Shown: piece after piece, positions 48,123 through 60,092 of the stretch
Layout: every line of letters begins with the position of its first letter
Numbering within the stretch: the first letter of the stretch is position 1
Assembly: GCA_029846755.1 (NCBI GenBank)
Contig: JARWBI010000001.1
Span: forward strand, 806,001-870,000
Direction: 5' to 3'
Length of the DNA stretch: 64,000 nucleotides
Source of the DNA: Falsirhodobacter flavus
GTDB lineage: Bacteria > Pseudomonadota > Alphaproteobacteria > Rhodobacterales > Rhodobacteraceae
The notes under the pieces: model-generated
What the model was told of the DNA's origin: nothing
What the model saw: the letters and a program-made list of their open reading frames with translations, nothing else
Databases searched by the model: none
Position numbers and translations under genes: made by a program

Positions 48123-49174
48123 CGGAAGTGCTTGGACAGCTTCAGCCCCTGTCCTTGATAATTCGACGCGATCCCGGCGCCGTAGAGCATATCCGGCGGC
48201 GCGGCCATGCGTTCATAGACCAGCCGCCCGACGACCTGGCCGTGTTCCAGCACGAAGGGCGCCTCATGGCAGCGCACCTCCAACACGCCGCGTGATCCGG
48301 CGCCGGTCCCATGGCCGAAGCCGGGATCGAAGAAACCTGCGTAATGCACGCGGAATTCGCCCACCATCGCCAGGTAGGGTGCCATTTCGGCGGCATGGTC
48401 GGGCGGGATCGTCACGGCTTCGCGACTGACGAGGATATAGAACGCGCCGGGGTCGAGGATGATATGGCCATCGGTCGCGCGGACTTCCTCCCAGAAATCA
48501 TGCGCGGGATAATGGCCGATCCGGGCAAGGTCGATCACGCCCGTATGCGGCTTTGCGCGCCAGCCCACCAGTCCGCGTTCCAGATCGACCGAAAAGCCGA
48601 GCCCGCCGGAAATGACCGGCGTTCCGGGCACCAGCGGCGTCTGCGCATGCAGCGCTGCAAGCTCGGCATCGGGCAGCACTGCCTGACCCTGCCGCAGCCG
48701 CAGCTGGTTCAGCCGCATCCCGGGCCGCACCAGAACCGAAAAGCTGCGTGGACAGACCTCGGCCCAGAGCGGGCCGTGATAGCCGTCCGCGATGCGGTCG
48801 AACTCCACTCCGCCATCGGTGATCGTGCGGGTCAGAAGATCCAGCCGCCCGGTCGAGCTTTTCGCATTCGCCACCGCACTGATTCCCGGCGGCAGCGCCA
48901 GCCGCTCCATCAACGGGATGACATAGACGCAGCCCTTTTCCAGCACCGCCCCATCGGTCAGGTCGATCCGGTGCATCTCGAATTCGGCGATGCGCTCCTG
49001 CACGGAACGACCCCGACCGGCAAGAAAACTGGCGCGCACGCGATAGGCATGGGTGCCCAGCCGAAGATCGAGGCTGGCAGGCTGAATCTGATCTTTCAGA
49101 ATTTCCGGAGCGCCCGAGATGGTGCCGCGCGCGATCAACTCGCGCAGCGTCTGCGAAGGAAGAACACCGGTCAT
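48119..49174 (-). CDS. dcd: Two-domain 2'-deoxycytidine 5'-triphosphate deaminase
   Basis: Deaminates dCTP to dUTP for thymidylate synthesis. At 351 residues it is nearly twice the length of E. coli Dcd. The N-half has QPASLDLRLG (31-40) and NAKSSTGRLDLL; the C-half again has a jellyroll pattern with HYAGFFDPGFG and EVRCHEAPFVLEHGQ, consistent with internal duplication of the dUTPase-like fold. The start ATG follows AGGGA; a GTG two codons earlier is possible. Confidence 0.9.
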   Translation of the reverse strand: MTGVLPSQTLRELIARGTISGAPEILKDQIQPASLDLRLGTHAYRVRASFLAGRGRSVQERIAEFEMHRIDLTDGAVLEKGCVYVIPLMERLALPPGISAVANAKSSTGRLDLLTRTITDGGVEFDRIADGYHGPLWAEVCPRSFSVLVRPGMRLNQLRLRQGQAVLPDAELAALHAQTPLVPGTPVISGGLGFSVDLERGLVGWRAKPHTGVIDLARIGHYPAHDFWEEVRATDGHIILDPGAFYILVSREAVTIPPDHAAEMAPYLAMVGEFRVHYAGFFDPGFGHGTGAGSRGVLEVRCHEAPFVLEHGQVVGRLVYERMAAPPDMLYGAGIASNYQGQGLKLSKHFR

Positions 49175-49189
49175 AGACACTCCCTGAAA

Positions 49190-49223
49190 CAGCGAAAGCC
49201 GCCCGTTTGAACGGACGGCTTTC
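49190..49223 (-). terminator. Terminator downstream of tRNA-Pro
   Basis: On the minus strand GAAAGCCGTCCG (49223-49212) pairs with CGGGCGGCTTTC (49205-49194) around TTCAAA, with one G-T wobble, followed by a modest T-rich GCTGTTTC. It lies just after the tRNA CCA end and before the deaminase gene. Confidence 0.65.
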
Positions 49224-49228
49224 GGTGA

Positions 49229-49306
49229 TGGTCGGGCCGGCGAGATTCGAACTCGCGGCCTTCCGCCCCCCAGACGGACGCGCTAACCAGGCTGCGCCAC
49301 GGCCCG
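49229..49306 (-). tRNA. tRNA-Pro (anticodon GGG)
   Basis: Full cloverleaf of 78 nt including an encoded CCA. The acceptor stem CGGGCCG/CGGCCCG, D arm GCGC-AGCCTGGTTA-GCGC, anticodon stem TCCGT/GCGGA with loop CTGGGGG (anticodon GGG), 5-nt variable loop and T arm GCGAG-TTCGAAT-CTCGC all fit. It reads proline CCC/CCU codons. It is a single gene with its own likely promoter and terminator; no integrase or att-like repeat was seen nearby. Confidence 0.97.
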
Positions 49307-49317
49307 ACACGGGGCGA

Positions 49318-49345
49318 TACATAACGATATTCCGGGCAGGGGCAA
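49318..49345 (-). promoter_or_regulatory. Candidate promoter of tRNA-Pro
   Basis: On the minus strand TTGCCC (49345-49340), a 16-bp spacer and TATGTA (49323-49318), 11 nt before the tRNA 5' end. Position and spacing fit a stable-RNA promoter; assigned by consensus only. Confidence 0.45.
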
Positions 49346-49369
49346 GCCGGAAATCGCATTTGTTTCGCG

Positions 49370-50014
49370 CTATCTTGAGGTTGCTGTCATGCGGCCGCGA
49401 AGGGCCGTCAGTGCGGCGTGGATTTCACCCAGATCGGCGCTGCCAAGGGGCAGGGCGCGCAGCCGCGAGATGGCGGAAACCGCTGTCAGCGGGCCGACGG
49501 ACTTATGGCCTTCGCGCAACCGTTCGGCACGGCGCAGGGCGGCGCTGGCATCGCCCATACCCAGGGGCGGGGCTTCGCTATCATCGGTCAGCGTGAGCGG
49601 CGGGGCAGGAGGCTCCTCAACCGGCTCGGGCGGCACCGCGAAGGTCCAGCCCGATTCGCCGTCCGGTGCCGTCCGGGTCGGAAAAGGATGGACTTCGGCG
49701 GTGTGCACTTCCTCATCCACCTCGATGAAGGCGGCTTCCTCTGCGGCACCGCCCAGGGACGCGACATGACGCACGCCCTGTTCGCGCAGGATCTTCTGCA
49801 CGCCGCGGATGGTCATCCCATCGTCGTGCAGAAGGCGCCGGATGCCCGACAGAAGCGCAACGTCGGACGGGCGGTAATAGCGCCGCCCGCCCGCCCGTTT
49901 GACGGGTTTTATCTGCAAAAACCGGCTTTCCCAGAAACGCAGCACATGGGCCGGCGTCTGGAGGATATCGGCCACTTCGCTGATCGTGCGGAAGGCCTCG
50001 GCCGATTTCTCCAT
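49370..50014 (-). CDS. MerR-family transcriptional regulator
   Basis: A 214-residue regulator. The N-terminal MerR winged helix (about 8-78) reads [22 protein letters not shown], followed by [14 protein letters not shown]. The rest is a poorly conserved, acidic and Pro-rich effector region with no metal-binding cysteines. This gene commonly follows ihfA in alphaproteobacteria. The inducer is unknown. It lies 12 nt downstream of ihfA on the same strand. Confidence 0.9.
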   Translation of the reverse strand: MEKSAEAFRTISEVADILQTPAHVLRFWESRFLQIKPVKRAGGRRYYRPSDVALLSGIRRLLHDDGMTIRGVQKILREQGVRHVASLGGAAEEAAFIEVDEEVHTAEVHPFPTRTAPDGESGWTFAVPPEPVEEPPAPPLTLTDDSEAPPLGMGDASAALRRAERLREGHKSVGPLTAVSAISRLRALPLGSADLGEIHAALTALRGRMTATSR

Positions 50015-50026
50015 GATATCCTCGTG

Positions 50027-50329
50027 TTACTTCTTGGTCCCTGCGACCACGCGATCCTTCATAAGGTGCGACGGGCGGAAGGTCAGCACACGGCGCGGGC
50101 TGATCGGCACTTCATCGCCGGTCTTGGGGTTGCGCCCCACACGCGCAGATTTGTCGCGTACCGAAAACGTGCCGAAGCTGGAGATCTTCACCGTGTCTCC
50201 GGATGCCAGCGCGTCCGAGACATGCTGAAGCACGCTTTCAACGAGCTGCGCAGATTCGTTGCGTGACAGACCGACCTCGCGGAACACCGCCTCGCTCAGA
50301 TCCATGCGTGTAAGAGTCTTGTCGCTCAT
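50027..50329 (-). CDS. ihfA: Integration host factor alpha subunit
   Basis: DNA-bending nucleoid protein of 100 residues that pairs with IhfB. The DNABII fold, the beta-arm [23 protein letters not shown] and the conserved N-terminus [11 protein letters not shown] are present. The start MSDKTL was preferred to MGMSDK because GGGGGGA lies 6 nt upstream of it. A separate promoter is likely in the 80-bp gap after fabH. Confidence 0.95.
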   Translation of the reverse strand: MSDKTLTRMDLSEAVFREVGLSRNESAQLVESVLQHVSDALASGDTVKISSFGTFSVRDKSARVGRNPKTGDEVPISPRRVLTFRPSHLMKDRVVAGTKK

Positions 50330-50356
50330 TCCCATTCCCCCCGAATGTGTTCCGAA

Positions 50357-50385
50357 AGGATGGGGCTGATGGTTTCCGCTGTCAA
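50357..50385 (-). promoter_or_regulatory. Candidate promoter of ihfA
   Basis: On the minus strand a perfect TTGACA (50385-50380), a 17-bp spacer and a weak CATCCT (50362-50357), 27 nt before the ihfA start. Assigned by consensus only. Confidence 0.35.
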
Positions 50386-50409
50386 TATCAACAACTTGCA
50401 GTTGCTGCT

Positions 50410-51366
50410 TTACCAGCGGATGACGACGGAGCCCCAGGCGAGGCCGCCGCCGATCGCCTCGGTCACGACGACATCGCCTTCCTTGATCTGGCCGCGCTGC
50501 TTGCCCACCGACAATGCCAGCGGGATCGACGCCGCCGAAGTGTTGCCATGGTCCTGAACGGTCACGACGACCTTGTCCATCGGCACGCCCATGCGCTGCG
50601 CCGTGGCAGAGATGATCCGCAGGTTTGCCTGATGCGGCACGATCCAGTCGACGTCCTCTGCCGTCAGCCCGGCCTTGTCCAGCGCGGCATGGGCGGTGGC
50701 GGCCAGCTTCTCGACCGCGTGGCGGAAGACTTCCTTACCCTGCATCCGCAGAACACCCGTCTTGCCGGTCGATGTGCCGCCGTCGACATAAAGCAAGTCG
50801 CGGTACCGCCCGTCGCTGTGCAGATCGCCCGCGAGGATCCCGCGCTTGCCTTCCACAGCCTCCAGCACCAGCGCGCCTGCGCCGTCGCCGAACAGGACGG
50901 ACGTGGTCCGGTCTTCCCAGTCCATCAGACGAGAGAAGGTCTCGGCCCCGATGACAAGCACGCGTTTCGCCTGACCCGAACGGATCAACCCGTCGGCATT
51001 GGTCAGCGCGAAGATGAACCCGGCGCAGACCGCCTGCACGTCGAAGGCAAAGCCCTGCTCCATCCCCAGTTCCGCCTGAACCATGGTCGCGGCGGAGGGG
51101 AAGGTGAAGTCAGGAGTCGACGTCGCCACGATCAGCGCGTCGATATCGGCCACGCCCATTCCGGCATCAGCCAGCGCGGCGCGAGCCGCGCGGGCAGCGA
51201 TGTCCGCAGTCGTCTGGCCTTCAGCCACGAAATGCCGCCGCTCGATCCCCGTGCGCGAGCGGATCCATTCGTCCGATGTCTCGATGCGGGCTTCGAACTC
51301 AGCATTGGGGACCACACGGTCGGGCAGGTAGTGCCCGACGCCCCTGACCACGGCGCGCAATGTCAT
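50410..51366 (-). CDS. fabH: Beta-ketoacyl-ACP synthase III
   Basis: Starts fatty acid synthesis by condensing acetyl-CoA with malonyl-ACP. The 318 residues have the catalytic triad C114 (AVCAGF), H245 (VPHQANLR) and N275 (HGNTSAAS). The start overlaps the plsX stop as ATGA, the usual plsX-fabH coupling. Confidence 0.97.
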   Translation of the reverse strand: MTLRAVVRGVGHYLPDRVVPNAEFEARIETSDEWIRSRTGIERRHFVAEGQTTADIAARAARAALADAGMGVADIDALIVATSTPDFTFPSAATMVQAELGMEQGFAFDVQAVCAGFIFALTNADGLIRSGQAKRVLVIGAETFSRLMDWEDRTTSVLFGDGAGALVLEAVEGKRGILAGDLHSDGRYRDLLYVDGGTSTGKTGVLRMQGKEVFRHAVEKLAATAHAALDKAGLTAEDVDWIVPHQANLRIISATAQRMGVPMDKVVVTVQDHGNTSAASIPLALSVGKQRGQIKEGDVVVTEAIGGGLAWGSVVIRW

Positions 51367-52463
51367 CCGGCAGATCCGTCCATTGTTTTCATTGTCGTTT
51401 CACCCGAGGTCATGGCCGATGCGACACGCGCGGCAAGCCTGTCGTTGAAGCCGGACTTCGCAAGCTGGAAAGCCAGTTTGATCGCGGCGGAAACGCCGGT
51501 CGCATCGGACGAACCATGGGATTTCACGACGGTTCCATTCAGACCGAGGAACACGCCGCCATTCACACGGCGCGGATCGATCCGCTTCTGCAGGCGCTTC
51601 AACGAAGCCAGTGCCAGCACGGCTGCCATCTTCGACAGGAAGGTCGCGCGGAACGCGTCCTTCAGGAAATCGGAAACCAGCTTCGCCGTGCCTTCGCCCG
51701 TCTTCAGCGCGATATTGCCTGTGAAGCCGTCGGTCACGATCACGTCGCAGCGGCTGCCGGGAATGTCCCCGCCCTCGACGAAGCCGACATATTCGTAGCT
51801 GCCGCGTTCGGCATGGGCCGCAATCAGATCATGAGCCTGTTTCAGTTCGGCCCGGCCCTTGTGCTCCTCGGTGCCGACGTTCAGCAGGCCGACCCGCGGG
51901 CGCGAAAGCTCCATGCCGTTGCGCGCATAGGAGGTGCCCATCAGCGCGTATTGCAGCAGGTCTTCGGGTTCGGCCTTGATGTCGGCGCCCACGTCCAGCA
52001 TCACGTTGAAGCCGCCGGGGTTGCGCGACGGCCAGAGGCAGGCGATGGCCGGGCGGTTCACACCCGGCATCTTGCGCAGCCGCACCATGGAAATCGCCAT
52101 CAGCGCGCCGGTATTGCCGCAGGAGACGGCAACGCTCGCCTCGCCATTCTTCACGCTGTCGATGGCCGACCACATGGAAGTACCGTTGCCATGGCGCATT
52201 ACCTGGCTGGGCTTGTCGTGCATCGTGACGACGCGGGGCGCGTGGCGCAGGTCATAGCGGCCTGCCAGGATCTTGTGCTTGGCCAGCAGCCGCGAAAGCT
52301 CCCCTTCGTCCCCATGCAGGATGAAGTGGATGTCAGGGTTCTTGCTGGCCGAATCGACAAGCCCGGCCACCACGGCAGCCGGGCCTCTGTCGCCGCCCAT
52401 GGCGTCGACGGAAATGACGACCTTGCCTACGCCGGCGGCCGGAATGTTCGCATCACTCGACAT
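51363..52463 (-). CDS. plsX: Phosphate acyltransferase PlsX
   Basis: Makes acyl-phosphate from acyl-ACP for phospholipid synthesis, 366 residues. VVISVDAMGGDRGP opens the fold, and VSCGNTGALMA, PALACLWPS-like and DGFTGNIALKTGEG blocks follow. The start MSSDANIP has a weak ribosome binding site, but a longer frame would overlap rpmF. It lies 25 nt downstream of rpmF, so coupling with ribosomal protein synthesis is plausible. Confidence 0.95.
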   Translation of the reverse strand: MSSDANIPAAGVGKVVISVDAMGGDRGPAAVVAGLVDSASKNPDIHFILHGDEGELSRLLAKHKILAGRYDLRHAPRVVTMHDKPSQVMRHGNGTSMWSAIDSVKNGEASVAVSCGNTGALMAISMVRLRKMPGVNRPAIACLWPSRNPGGFNVMLDVGADIKAEPEDLLQYALMGTSYARNGMELSRPRVGLLNVGTEEHKGRAELKQAHDLIAAHAERGSYEYVGFVEGGDIPGSRCDVIVTDGFTGNIALKTGEGTAKLVSDFLKDAFRATFLSKMAAVLALASLKRLQKRIDPRRVNGGVFLGLNGTVVKSHGSSDATGVSAAIKLAFQLAKSGFNDRLAARVASAMTSGETTMKTMDGSAG

Positions 52464-52488
52464 CTCGGGCAGGCGCGGCGACACGGCC

Positions 52489-52695
52489 TCAGGCCGCGTC
52501 TTCGTCCAGATCGACTTCGGTCGCGGTCGAAACGACTTCACGCGCGTCGTAGTGGCCGCAAGCGCCGCAAACGTGGTGCGGGCGCTTCAGCTCGCCGCAG
52601 TTCGGGCAATCGGAAGGGTTGGACGCGACCAGTGCGTCGTGGGCGCGGCGCATGTTGCGGCGCGATTTCGTGACTCGGTTCTGCGGGACAGCCAT
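52489..52695 (-). CDS. rpmF: 50S ribosomal protein L32
   Basis: Small ribosomal protein of 68 residues. The opening [22 protein letters not shown] and the zinc-ribbon cysteines in DCPNCGE and VCGACGHY (four Cys, so the zinc-containing form) are diagnostic. An acidic C-terminal tail follows. It lies between DUF177 and plsX, the standard arrangement. Confidence 0.97.
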   Translation of the reverse strand: MAVPQNRVTKSRRNMRRAHDALVASNPSDCPNCGELKRPHHVCGACGHYDAREVVSTATEVDLDEDAA

Positions 52696-52836
52696 TGTCT
52701 CGACCTCAGATTGATGAGGGGACGTGCCCCTGTTTGCCTCTTGGATCAGACATTTGGCCCATCCGGGCAACGCAAGATCCATACGTTCGATGAGGCGCGG
52801 AACATAGCGAAATCCCGCGCCGTTGCAAGCCCCTTT

Positions 52837-53379
52837 TCAGCCGTCCTTGCCAAGCTTGTCCTTCAGCGCCTGAAGCCCCGCGAAGGGCTTGAGGTCGGCA
52901 TCCGTCAACGGAACTTCGCCCGGCGCGGCATGGACGGCCTCGCCCAGTTCGGCACCTTCCGCGCGGGGATAGGGCGGCAGGGCCAGCGAAAGCTCCTCCA
53001 CTGCGACCTCGCCCACGTCGATCACCTCGGGCAGCGGCTCGACATCCTCCTCGGGGATCTCGACCTCGGCGGCGTCGGGCAGGGTGAAATCGGCGCTATA
53101 GCGGCGGCTTACCCGGCTTTCGATCTTCGTCACCACCGGCGCCAGCGTCACGATGCAAGGTTTTTCGACGGTGGCGGACAGCGTGCCTTCCAGCAGGAAG
53201 TCGTGCTTGCGGTCGGCGCGAATCTCACCCTCGAACCGCAGGGCACGGATGGCGGTGATCTCCAGATCGCGGGCCACGGCGGCGCGGGTTGCCGCATCGG
53301 GCGACAGGGCGAAGCGCTGGGCCTTGCGAGTCGGAAGGCTGGCCACGCGGAAGGCTTGGCTCAGCGGCAGATCGGTCAT
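52837..53379 (-). CDS. DUF177 (YceD-like) protein upstream of rpmF
   Basis: A 180-residue YceD/DUF177 protein, a family linked in plants and bacteria to 23S rRNA accumulation and almost always next to rpmF. Visible signs are the conserved cysteine region (EKPCIVTLAPV), acidic strands EIPEEDVEPLPEVIDVGEVAVEELSLALPPYP in sequence, and a C-terminal KPFAGLQALKDKL. The start follows AAGGATG. It heads DUF177-rpmF-plsX-fabH on the minus strand. Confidence 0.9.
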   Translation of the reverse strand: MTDLPLSQAFRVASLPTRKAQRFALSPDAATRAAVARDLEITAIRALRFEGEIRADRKHDFLLEGTLSATVEKPCIVTLAPVVTKIESRVSRRYSADFTLPDAAEVEIPEEDVEPLPEVIDVGEVAVEELSLALPPYPRAEGAELGEAVHAAPGEVPLTDADLKPFAGLQALKDKLGKDG

Positions 53380-53490
53380 GCTGGCGCATCCTTTCTTGAA
53401 CAAGTGCGCTGCCATCTGGTAAGCCATCGGCAAATCCGGCAACGTCCGGTTGGAATTATGGGGCCGAGGCCCGCAAGGCAAGGGGTGGGC

Positions 53491-53964
53491 ATGGGTCTGG
53501 CAGGACGGATGACGGCGGCAGGGGCAACGGCCCGCCGCGGCCTTCTTGGCGGTGTGCTTCTGGTGACGGTGGCGTGTTCGCCCGTCTATCGCAACCACGG
53601 ATACGTCCCGACAGAGGTGGATCTGCGCGAAGTCCAGATCGGCGATACGCGCGACGATGTCGCAGCCGCGATCGGCCGCCCCGCGACGGCCGCGCTTCTG
53701 AACGACAGCGGCTGGTATTACATCCAGAGCCGCTTCCGCCATTACGGCCTGCGCGAGCCGCAGGAAGTTGAACGCGAGGTTCTGGCCGTGTCTTTCACTC
53801 CCGACGGCCGGGTTCAGAACATCGAACGCTTCGGTCTGGACCAAGGCGTGATCGTGCCGCTTTCGCGCCGCGTGACCACGACGAGCATTCAGGGCAGCAG
53901 CTTCCTGCGGCAGCTGTTCGGATCGGTCGGCCGTCTGCGGGCCGACCAGATCCTCGAAGATTAA
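53491..53964 (+). CDS. bamE: BamE/SmpA-like outer-membrane lipoprotein
   Basis: Probable lipoprotein of the beta-barrel assembly machinery, 157 residues. The lipobox TVAC lies at the end of a hydrophobic N-terminal segment (about residues 17-29), and the SmpA/OmlA domain follows, with VQIGDTRDDVAAAIGRPA and GWYYIQSRF. ATG at 53491 follows AAGGGG; a second ATG at 53509 is possible. The stop shares TTAA with the msrB stop. Confidence 0.82.
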   Translation: MGLAGRMTAAGATARRGLLGGVLLVTVACSPVYRNHGYVPTEVDLREVQIGDTRDDVAAAIGRPATAALLNDSGWYYIQSRFRHYGLREPQEVEREVLAVSFTPDGRVQNIERFGLDQGVIVPLSRRVTTTSIQGSSFLRQLFGSVGRLRADQILED

Positions 53965-54353
53965 TCGGGCTTGAAGTCCAGCGACACGCCGTTGATGCAG
54001 TAACGCAGCCCCGTTGGCTGCGGCCCGTCCGGGAAGACATGGCCCAGATGCGCCTCGCATTTGGCGCAATGGACCTCGATCCGCTGCATCCCGTGCGAAT
54101 CGTCTCGCGACATGCCCACCGATTCCCCGTCGCGCGGGGCGAAGAAGCTGGGCCAGCCGCAGTGGCTTTCGTATTTCGTCTCCTGTTCGAACAGGGGCGC
54201 GCCGCAGCAGATGCAGGTGAAGGTGCCCGCCTCCTTCGGAAAGCCGGGATGGCTTCCGGCGCGTTCGGTGCCGTGCTGGCGGGTCACGCGATACTGTTCG
54301 GGGGTCAGCTGTTCGCGCCATTCGGCGTCGGTCTTTTCGATCTTGTCGGTCAT
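53961..54353 (-). CDS. msrB: Peptide-methionine (R)-S-oxide reductase MsrB
   Basis: Repairs oxidised methionine (R form) in proteins. The 130-residue protein has zinc-binding pairs C47/C50 and C96/C99, the substrate block GWPSFFAP, and the catalytic cysteine C119 in RYCINGVSLDF. There is no signal peptide, so it is cytoplasmic. The preceding open frame was not used because MTDKIEKTDAEW is the usual N-terminus. Confidence 0.96.
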   Translation of the reverse strand: MTDKIEKTDAEWREQLTPEQYRVTRQHGTERAGSHPGFPKEAGTFTCICCGAPLFEQETKYESHCGWPSFFAPRDGESVGMSRDDSHGMQRIEVHCAKCEAHLGHVFPDGPQPTGLRYCINGVSLDFKPD

Positions 54354-54436
54354 GCGGTTCTCCTCTCGGCTTGCGCGGAAGCCGGTTTCGCCAATATTTA
54401 GGAATGACAGGCGGTTTCGCCAAGATGAGGGCATCC

Positions 54437-55153
54437 ATGCCGCCGCTGATCCGGGGCCGATACACCATCCGCAGGGCCGAGAGCGCCGGGGATCTCCGCC
54501 GTGCGCAGCAGCTTCGCACACGGGCCTTCGACACGGCCGAACTGGATGCCGATGGCCACGACGCGCTCTGCACCCATCTGCTGGTGGAGGAGGGCGCGGA
54601 TCTGGTCGCCTGCCTGCGATTGATGACGCTTGATCCACGGGATATCGCAAGCAGCTATTCCGCGCAGTTCTACGATCTGTCCCGGCTGGAGGCGTTCCCC
54701 GGCCCGTTGGTGGAGATGGGACGCTTCTGCATCGCGCCGGACCGCCACGACCCCGACATCCTGCGTGCGGCTTGGGCTGCGGTGACGGGGCTGGTGGACC
54801 GGGTCTCGGCGCAGCTTCTGTTCGGATGTTCGTCCTTTCGTGGCACGGATCCCGTGCGCTATGCCCATGCCTTCGCCGCGCTTGCCCGGTCGCACCTTGC
54901 GCCCGAGCCGTGGCGCCCCGGCATCCGCGCGCCCGAAACGCATGATTTTGTCACTGGCGCGGCGGAGCCCGACATGCGGCAGGCGGCCCAAACCCTGCCG
55001 CCCTTGCTGCGGACCTATCTGGCGATGGGCGGTTGGGTTTCGGATCATGCGGTCGTCGATCACGCGATGAACACACTGCACGTCTTCACCGGGCTCGAGA
55101 TCGCGCGAATCCCGCCTGCGCGGGCGCGGTTGCTGCGGGCGGTGTCAGGCTAG
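54437..55153 (+). CDS. olsB: OlsB-like ornithine N-acyltransferase (GNAT fold)
   Basis: Probable enzyme that acylates ornithine with 3-hydroxyacyl-ACP, the first step of phosphorus-free ornithine lipid synthesis. The 238 residues match the OlsB/hemolysin-like GNAT family: RGRYTIRRAESAGDLRRAQ, LRTRAFD, EMGRFCIAPDRHDPDILRAAW and LFGCSSFRGTDP. The start follows GAGGG by 5 nt; ATG 12 nt upstream is possible. The usual partner olsA is not adjacent. It overlaps convergent gluQRS by 9 bp. Confidence 0.78.
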   Translation: MPPLIRGRYTIRRAESAGDLRRAQQLRTRAFDTAELDADGHDALCTHLLVEEGADLVACLRLMTLDPRDIASSYSAQFYDLSRLEAFPGPLVEMGRFCIAPDRHDPDILRAAWAAVTGLVDRVSAQLLFGCSSFRGTDPVRYAHAFAALARSHLAPEPWRPGIRAPETHDFVTGAAEPDMRQAAQTLPPLLRTYLAMGGWVSDHAVVDHAMNTLHVFTGLEIARIPPARARLLRAVSG

Positions 55154-55960
55154 GCCGACCATGCGCCGGATATCCAGCGGCGTCGCGCCCTCGGCCCGGA
55201 AGGCGGCGATGGCGCGGGCGTCGTCGCGCTTGGCCAGCCGCTTGCCAGCCTCGTCCCGGATCAAGCGATGGTGGTGAAAGCGGATGGCGGGCAGATCCAG
55301 CAGCCTCGCCAGCAGCACATGGATGGGTGTCGCCGGGAACAGGTCGGCCCCGCGCACGGCCTCGGTGACGTTCTGGAACGCGTCATCCACCACCACGGCA
55401 AGGTGATAGGCTGCGCCCATCGTGCGGCGCGACAGGACGACATCGCCGATATCCTCGACCATGCGGGCAGGGTGATGATCGCCCGCGAAGATTCCGGTTT
55501 CGGTGAAGACGAGCGGACCTGCCAGATCGAGGGCCGCCGCCATGTCCAGCCGCACGGCGTCGTCGGGGCCGGGGCGGCGGTGCAGGGCGCGGCAGGTGCC
55601 GGGATAGATCAACCCGTCCGGCCCTTCCTGCGGAGCGGTCTGGGCCGCGCGAATGTCGGCGCGGCTGCAGGTGCAGGCATAGGTCACGCCCATATCCGAC
55701 AGCCGCGCCAGCGCAGCGTCATAGGCGGCGTGACGCGTGGACTGGAACAGCGGCTCGGGCCAGTCCAGCCCCAGCCAGTGGAGATCGTCGTAAATACCCT
55801 GCACCCATTCGGGGCGCGAACGGCCCGCGTCCAGATCCTCGATCCGCAGCAGGAAAGTGCCGCCCGTCGCGCGGTCCCACGCCGTCAGCGCGGAAAAGGC
55901 GTGGCCGAGATGCAAAGGCCCCGTCGGCGACGGGGCAAAGCGGTTCACATAGCCAGCCAT
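55145..55960 (-). CDS. gluQ: Glutamyl-Q tRNA(Asp) synthetase
   Basis: Attaches glutamate to queuosine in tRNA-Asp. The 271 residues resemble GluRS without the anticodon-binding domain: HLGH at 17-20, zinc-type cysteines in ACTCS and GTC, and a degenerate KMSKS-like KRLAKRDD near residue 240. The length and missing C-terminal domain distinguish it from GltX. It overlaps the trmFO 3' end by 16 bp. Confidence 0.93.
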   Translation of the reverse strand: MAGYVNRFAPSPTGPLHLGHAFSALTAWDRATGGTFLLRIEDLDAGRSRPEWVQGIYDDLHWLGLDWPEPLFQSTRHAAYDAALARLSDMGVTYACTCSRADIRAAQTAPQEGPDGLIYPGTCRALHRRPGPDDAVRLDMAAALDLAGPLVFTETGIFAGDHHPARMVEDIGDVVLSRRTMGAAYHLAVVVDDAFQNVTEAVRGADLFPATPIHVLLARLLDLPAIRFHHHRLIRDEAGKRLAKRDDARAIAAFRAEGATPLDIRRMVGLA

Positions 55961-57276
55961 TCGGTGAAGGCGTCCTTCGCCCGGTCGGTATAGGCCTTGT
56001 AACGATCTTTCCGGCCCCTGCGACCGCCCTTCGCGTCGATCGGGGGGAACAGGCCGAAATTGACGTTCATCGGCTGGAAGGTCTTCGCTTCGGCCCCGCC
56101 GGTGATGTGGGTTATCAACGCGCCGGTCGCGGTTTCGGGCGGCGGTGGGGGCAGGTCGCGGCCCAGAAGCTCCGCCGCCGCCATCCGGCCCGCCAGAAGC
56201 CCCATCGCGGCAGATTCGACATAACCCTCGACCCCCGTGACCTGACCCGCGAACCGGATGTTCGGGCGTGAGCGCAGGCGCATCCGGTCGTCCAGCAATG
56301 TGGGCGAGTTCAGGAAGGTGTTGCGATGAATGCCGCCAAGCCGCGCAAATTTCGCATTCTCTAGCCCCGGAATCATCCTGAAAACATCGGTTTGCGCGCC
56401 ATACTTCATCTTCGTCTGGAAGCCGACGATGTTATAGAGCGTGCCCAGCTTGTTGTCGCGGCGTAGCTGCACCACGGCATAGGGCTTTTCCGGGCGGTGC
56501 GGGTTGGTCAGCCCGATCGGCTTCATCGGCCCGAAACGTGGCGTCTCGCGACCGCGTTCGGCCATCACCTCGATCGGGAGGCAGCCGTCGAAATAACCCG
56601 CCGTCTCGCCCTCGCGAAACTCGGCCTTGTCGGCGGCCAGCATGGCGTCGATGAAGGCTTCGTATTGATCCTTGTCCATCGGGCAGTTGACGTAAGCCGT
56701 CCGCTCCTCATCAGTCTCGCCCTTGTCATAGCGGGACTGGAGCCAGGCCACGTTCATGTCCACGCTGTCGGCATAGACGATGGGGGCGATGGCGTCGAAG
56801 AAGGCAAGGCTGTCGGCCCCGGTTTCGGCCCGGATGCTTTCCGCCAACGCGCCCGAGGTCAGCGGCCCGGTCGCGATGATCCATGCGCCTTCCGCCGGAA
56901 GCGAGGTCACCTCGCCATCCACGACCGAGATGAGCGGATGCGCGCGCAGCCGTGCCGTCACGCTTTCGGCAAAGGGGTCGCGGTCCACGGCCAGCGCGCC
57001 GCCCGCGGGCAGCCGATGCGCTGCCGCCATCTCCATGATGAGCCCGCCTGCCGCGCGCATCTCCCAATGGAGCAGCCCGACCGCATTGCGTTCATGATCG
57101 TCCGACCGGAAGGAGTTCGAGCAGACCATTTCGGCGAACGAGCCGGTGCGATGGGCGAAGGTGCCGACGGTGGGCCGCATCTCGTGCAGCACCACATTGA
57201 CGCCCATCTGCGCGGCCTGCCATGCGGCCTCGGACCCGGCCATGCCGCCGCCCACGATATGAAGTTCCTGTGTCAT
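55945..57276 (-). CDS. trmFO: Methylenetetrahydrofolate-tRNA uracil-5 methyltransferase TrmFO
   Basis: FAD and folate-dependent enzyme that makes ribothymidine at position 54 of tRNA. The 443 residues start with the FAD motif [12 protein letters not shown], followed by [11 protein letters not shown] with its conserved cysteine, and the [11 protein letters not shown] and [11 protein letters not shown] blocks. It is separated from upstream gyrA by 39 bp that contain a hairpin reaching to 1 nt from the ATG. Confidence 0.96.
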   Translation of the reverse strand: MTQELHIVGGGMAGSEAAWQAAQMGVNVVLHEMRPTVGTFAHRTGSFAEMVCSNSFRSDDHERNAVGLLHWEMRAAGGLIMEMAAAHRLPAGGALAVDRDPFAESVTARLRAHPLISVVDGEVTSLPAEGAWIIATGPLTSGALAESIRAETGADSLAFFDAIAPIVYADSVDMNVAWLQSRYDKGETDEERTAYVNCPMDKDQYEAFIDAMLAADKAEFREGETAGYFDGCLPIEVMAERGRETPRFGPMKPIGLTNPHRPEKPYAVVQLRRDNKLGTLYNIVGFQTKMKYGAQTDVFRMIPGLENAKFARLGGIHRNTFLNSPTLLDDRMRLRSRPNIRFAGQVTGVEGYVESAAMGLLAGRMAAAELLGRDLPPPPPETATGALITHITGGAEAKTFQPMNVNFGLFPPIDAKGGRRGRKDRYKAYTDRAKDAFTEWLAM

Positions 57277-57277
57277 G

Positions 57278-57311
57278 GCGCATCTCTTACCCCTGAGGGT
57301 GCGAGATGCGC
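57278..57311 (-). repeat. Inverted repeat between gyrA and trmFO
   Basis: GCGCATCTC (57278-57286) and GAGATGCGC (57303-57311) form a perfect 9-bp stem; inside, ACCC/GGGT can add a short second stem. On the minus-strand message it starts 4 nt after the gyrA stop and ends 1 nt before the trmFO ATG, covering any ribosome binding site there. No T-run follows. Confidence 0.65.
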
Positions 57312-57315
57312 AAGA

Positions 57316-60030
<2,715 letters not shown>

Positions 60031-60062
60031 GTCTGCGCGCTCTCTCGTCTTAAGGTGGCGCG

Positions 60063-60091
60063 ACTATAGCGGCAGGCTGTGCGCGTGACAA
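60063..60091 (-). promoter_or_regulatory. gyrA promoter (near-consensus sigma-70)
   Basis: On the minus strand TTGTCA (60091-60086), a 17-bp spacer and TATAGT (60068-60063), both five of six matches, placing the transcript start about 25 nt before the gyrA ATG. It is the best promoter match I found in the window. Confidence 0.65.
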
Positions 60092-60092
60092 T

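Noticed and set aside
49229-49306. tRNA-Pro as an integration site for a mobile element
   Set aside because: No integrase, no repeated tRNA 3' end and no change in gene type nearby.
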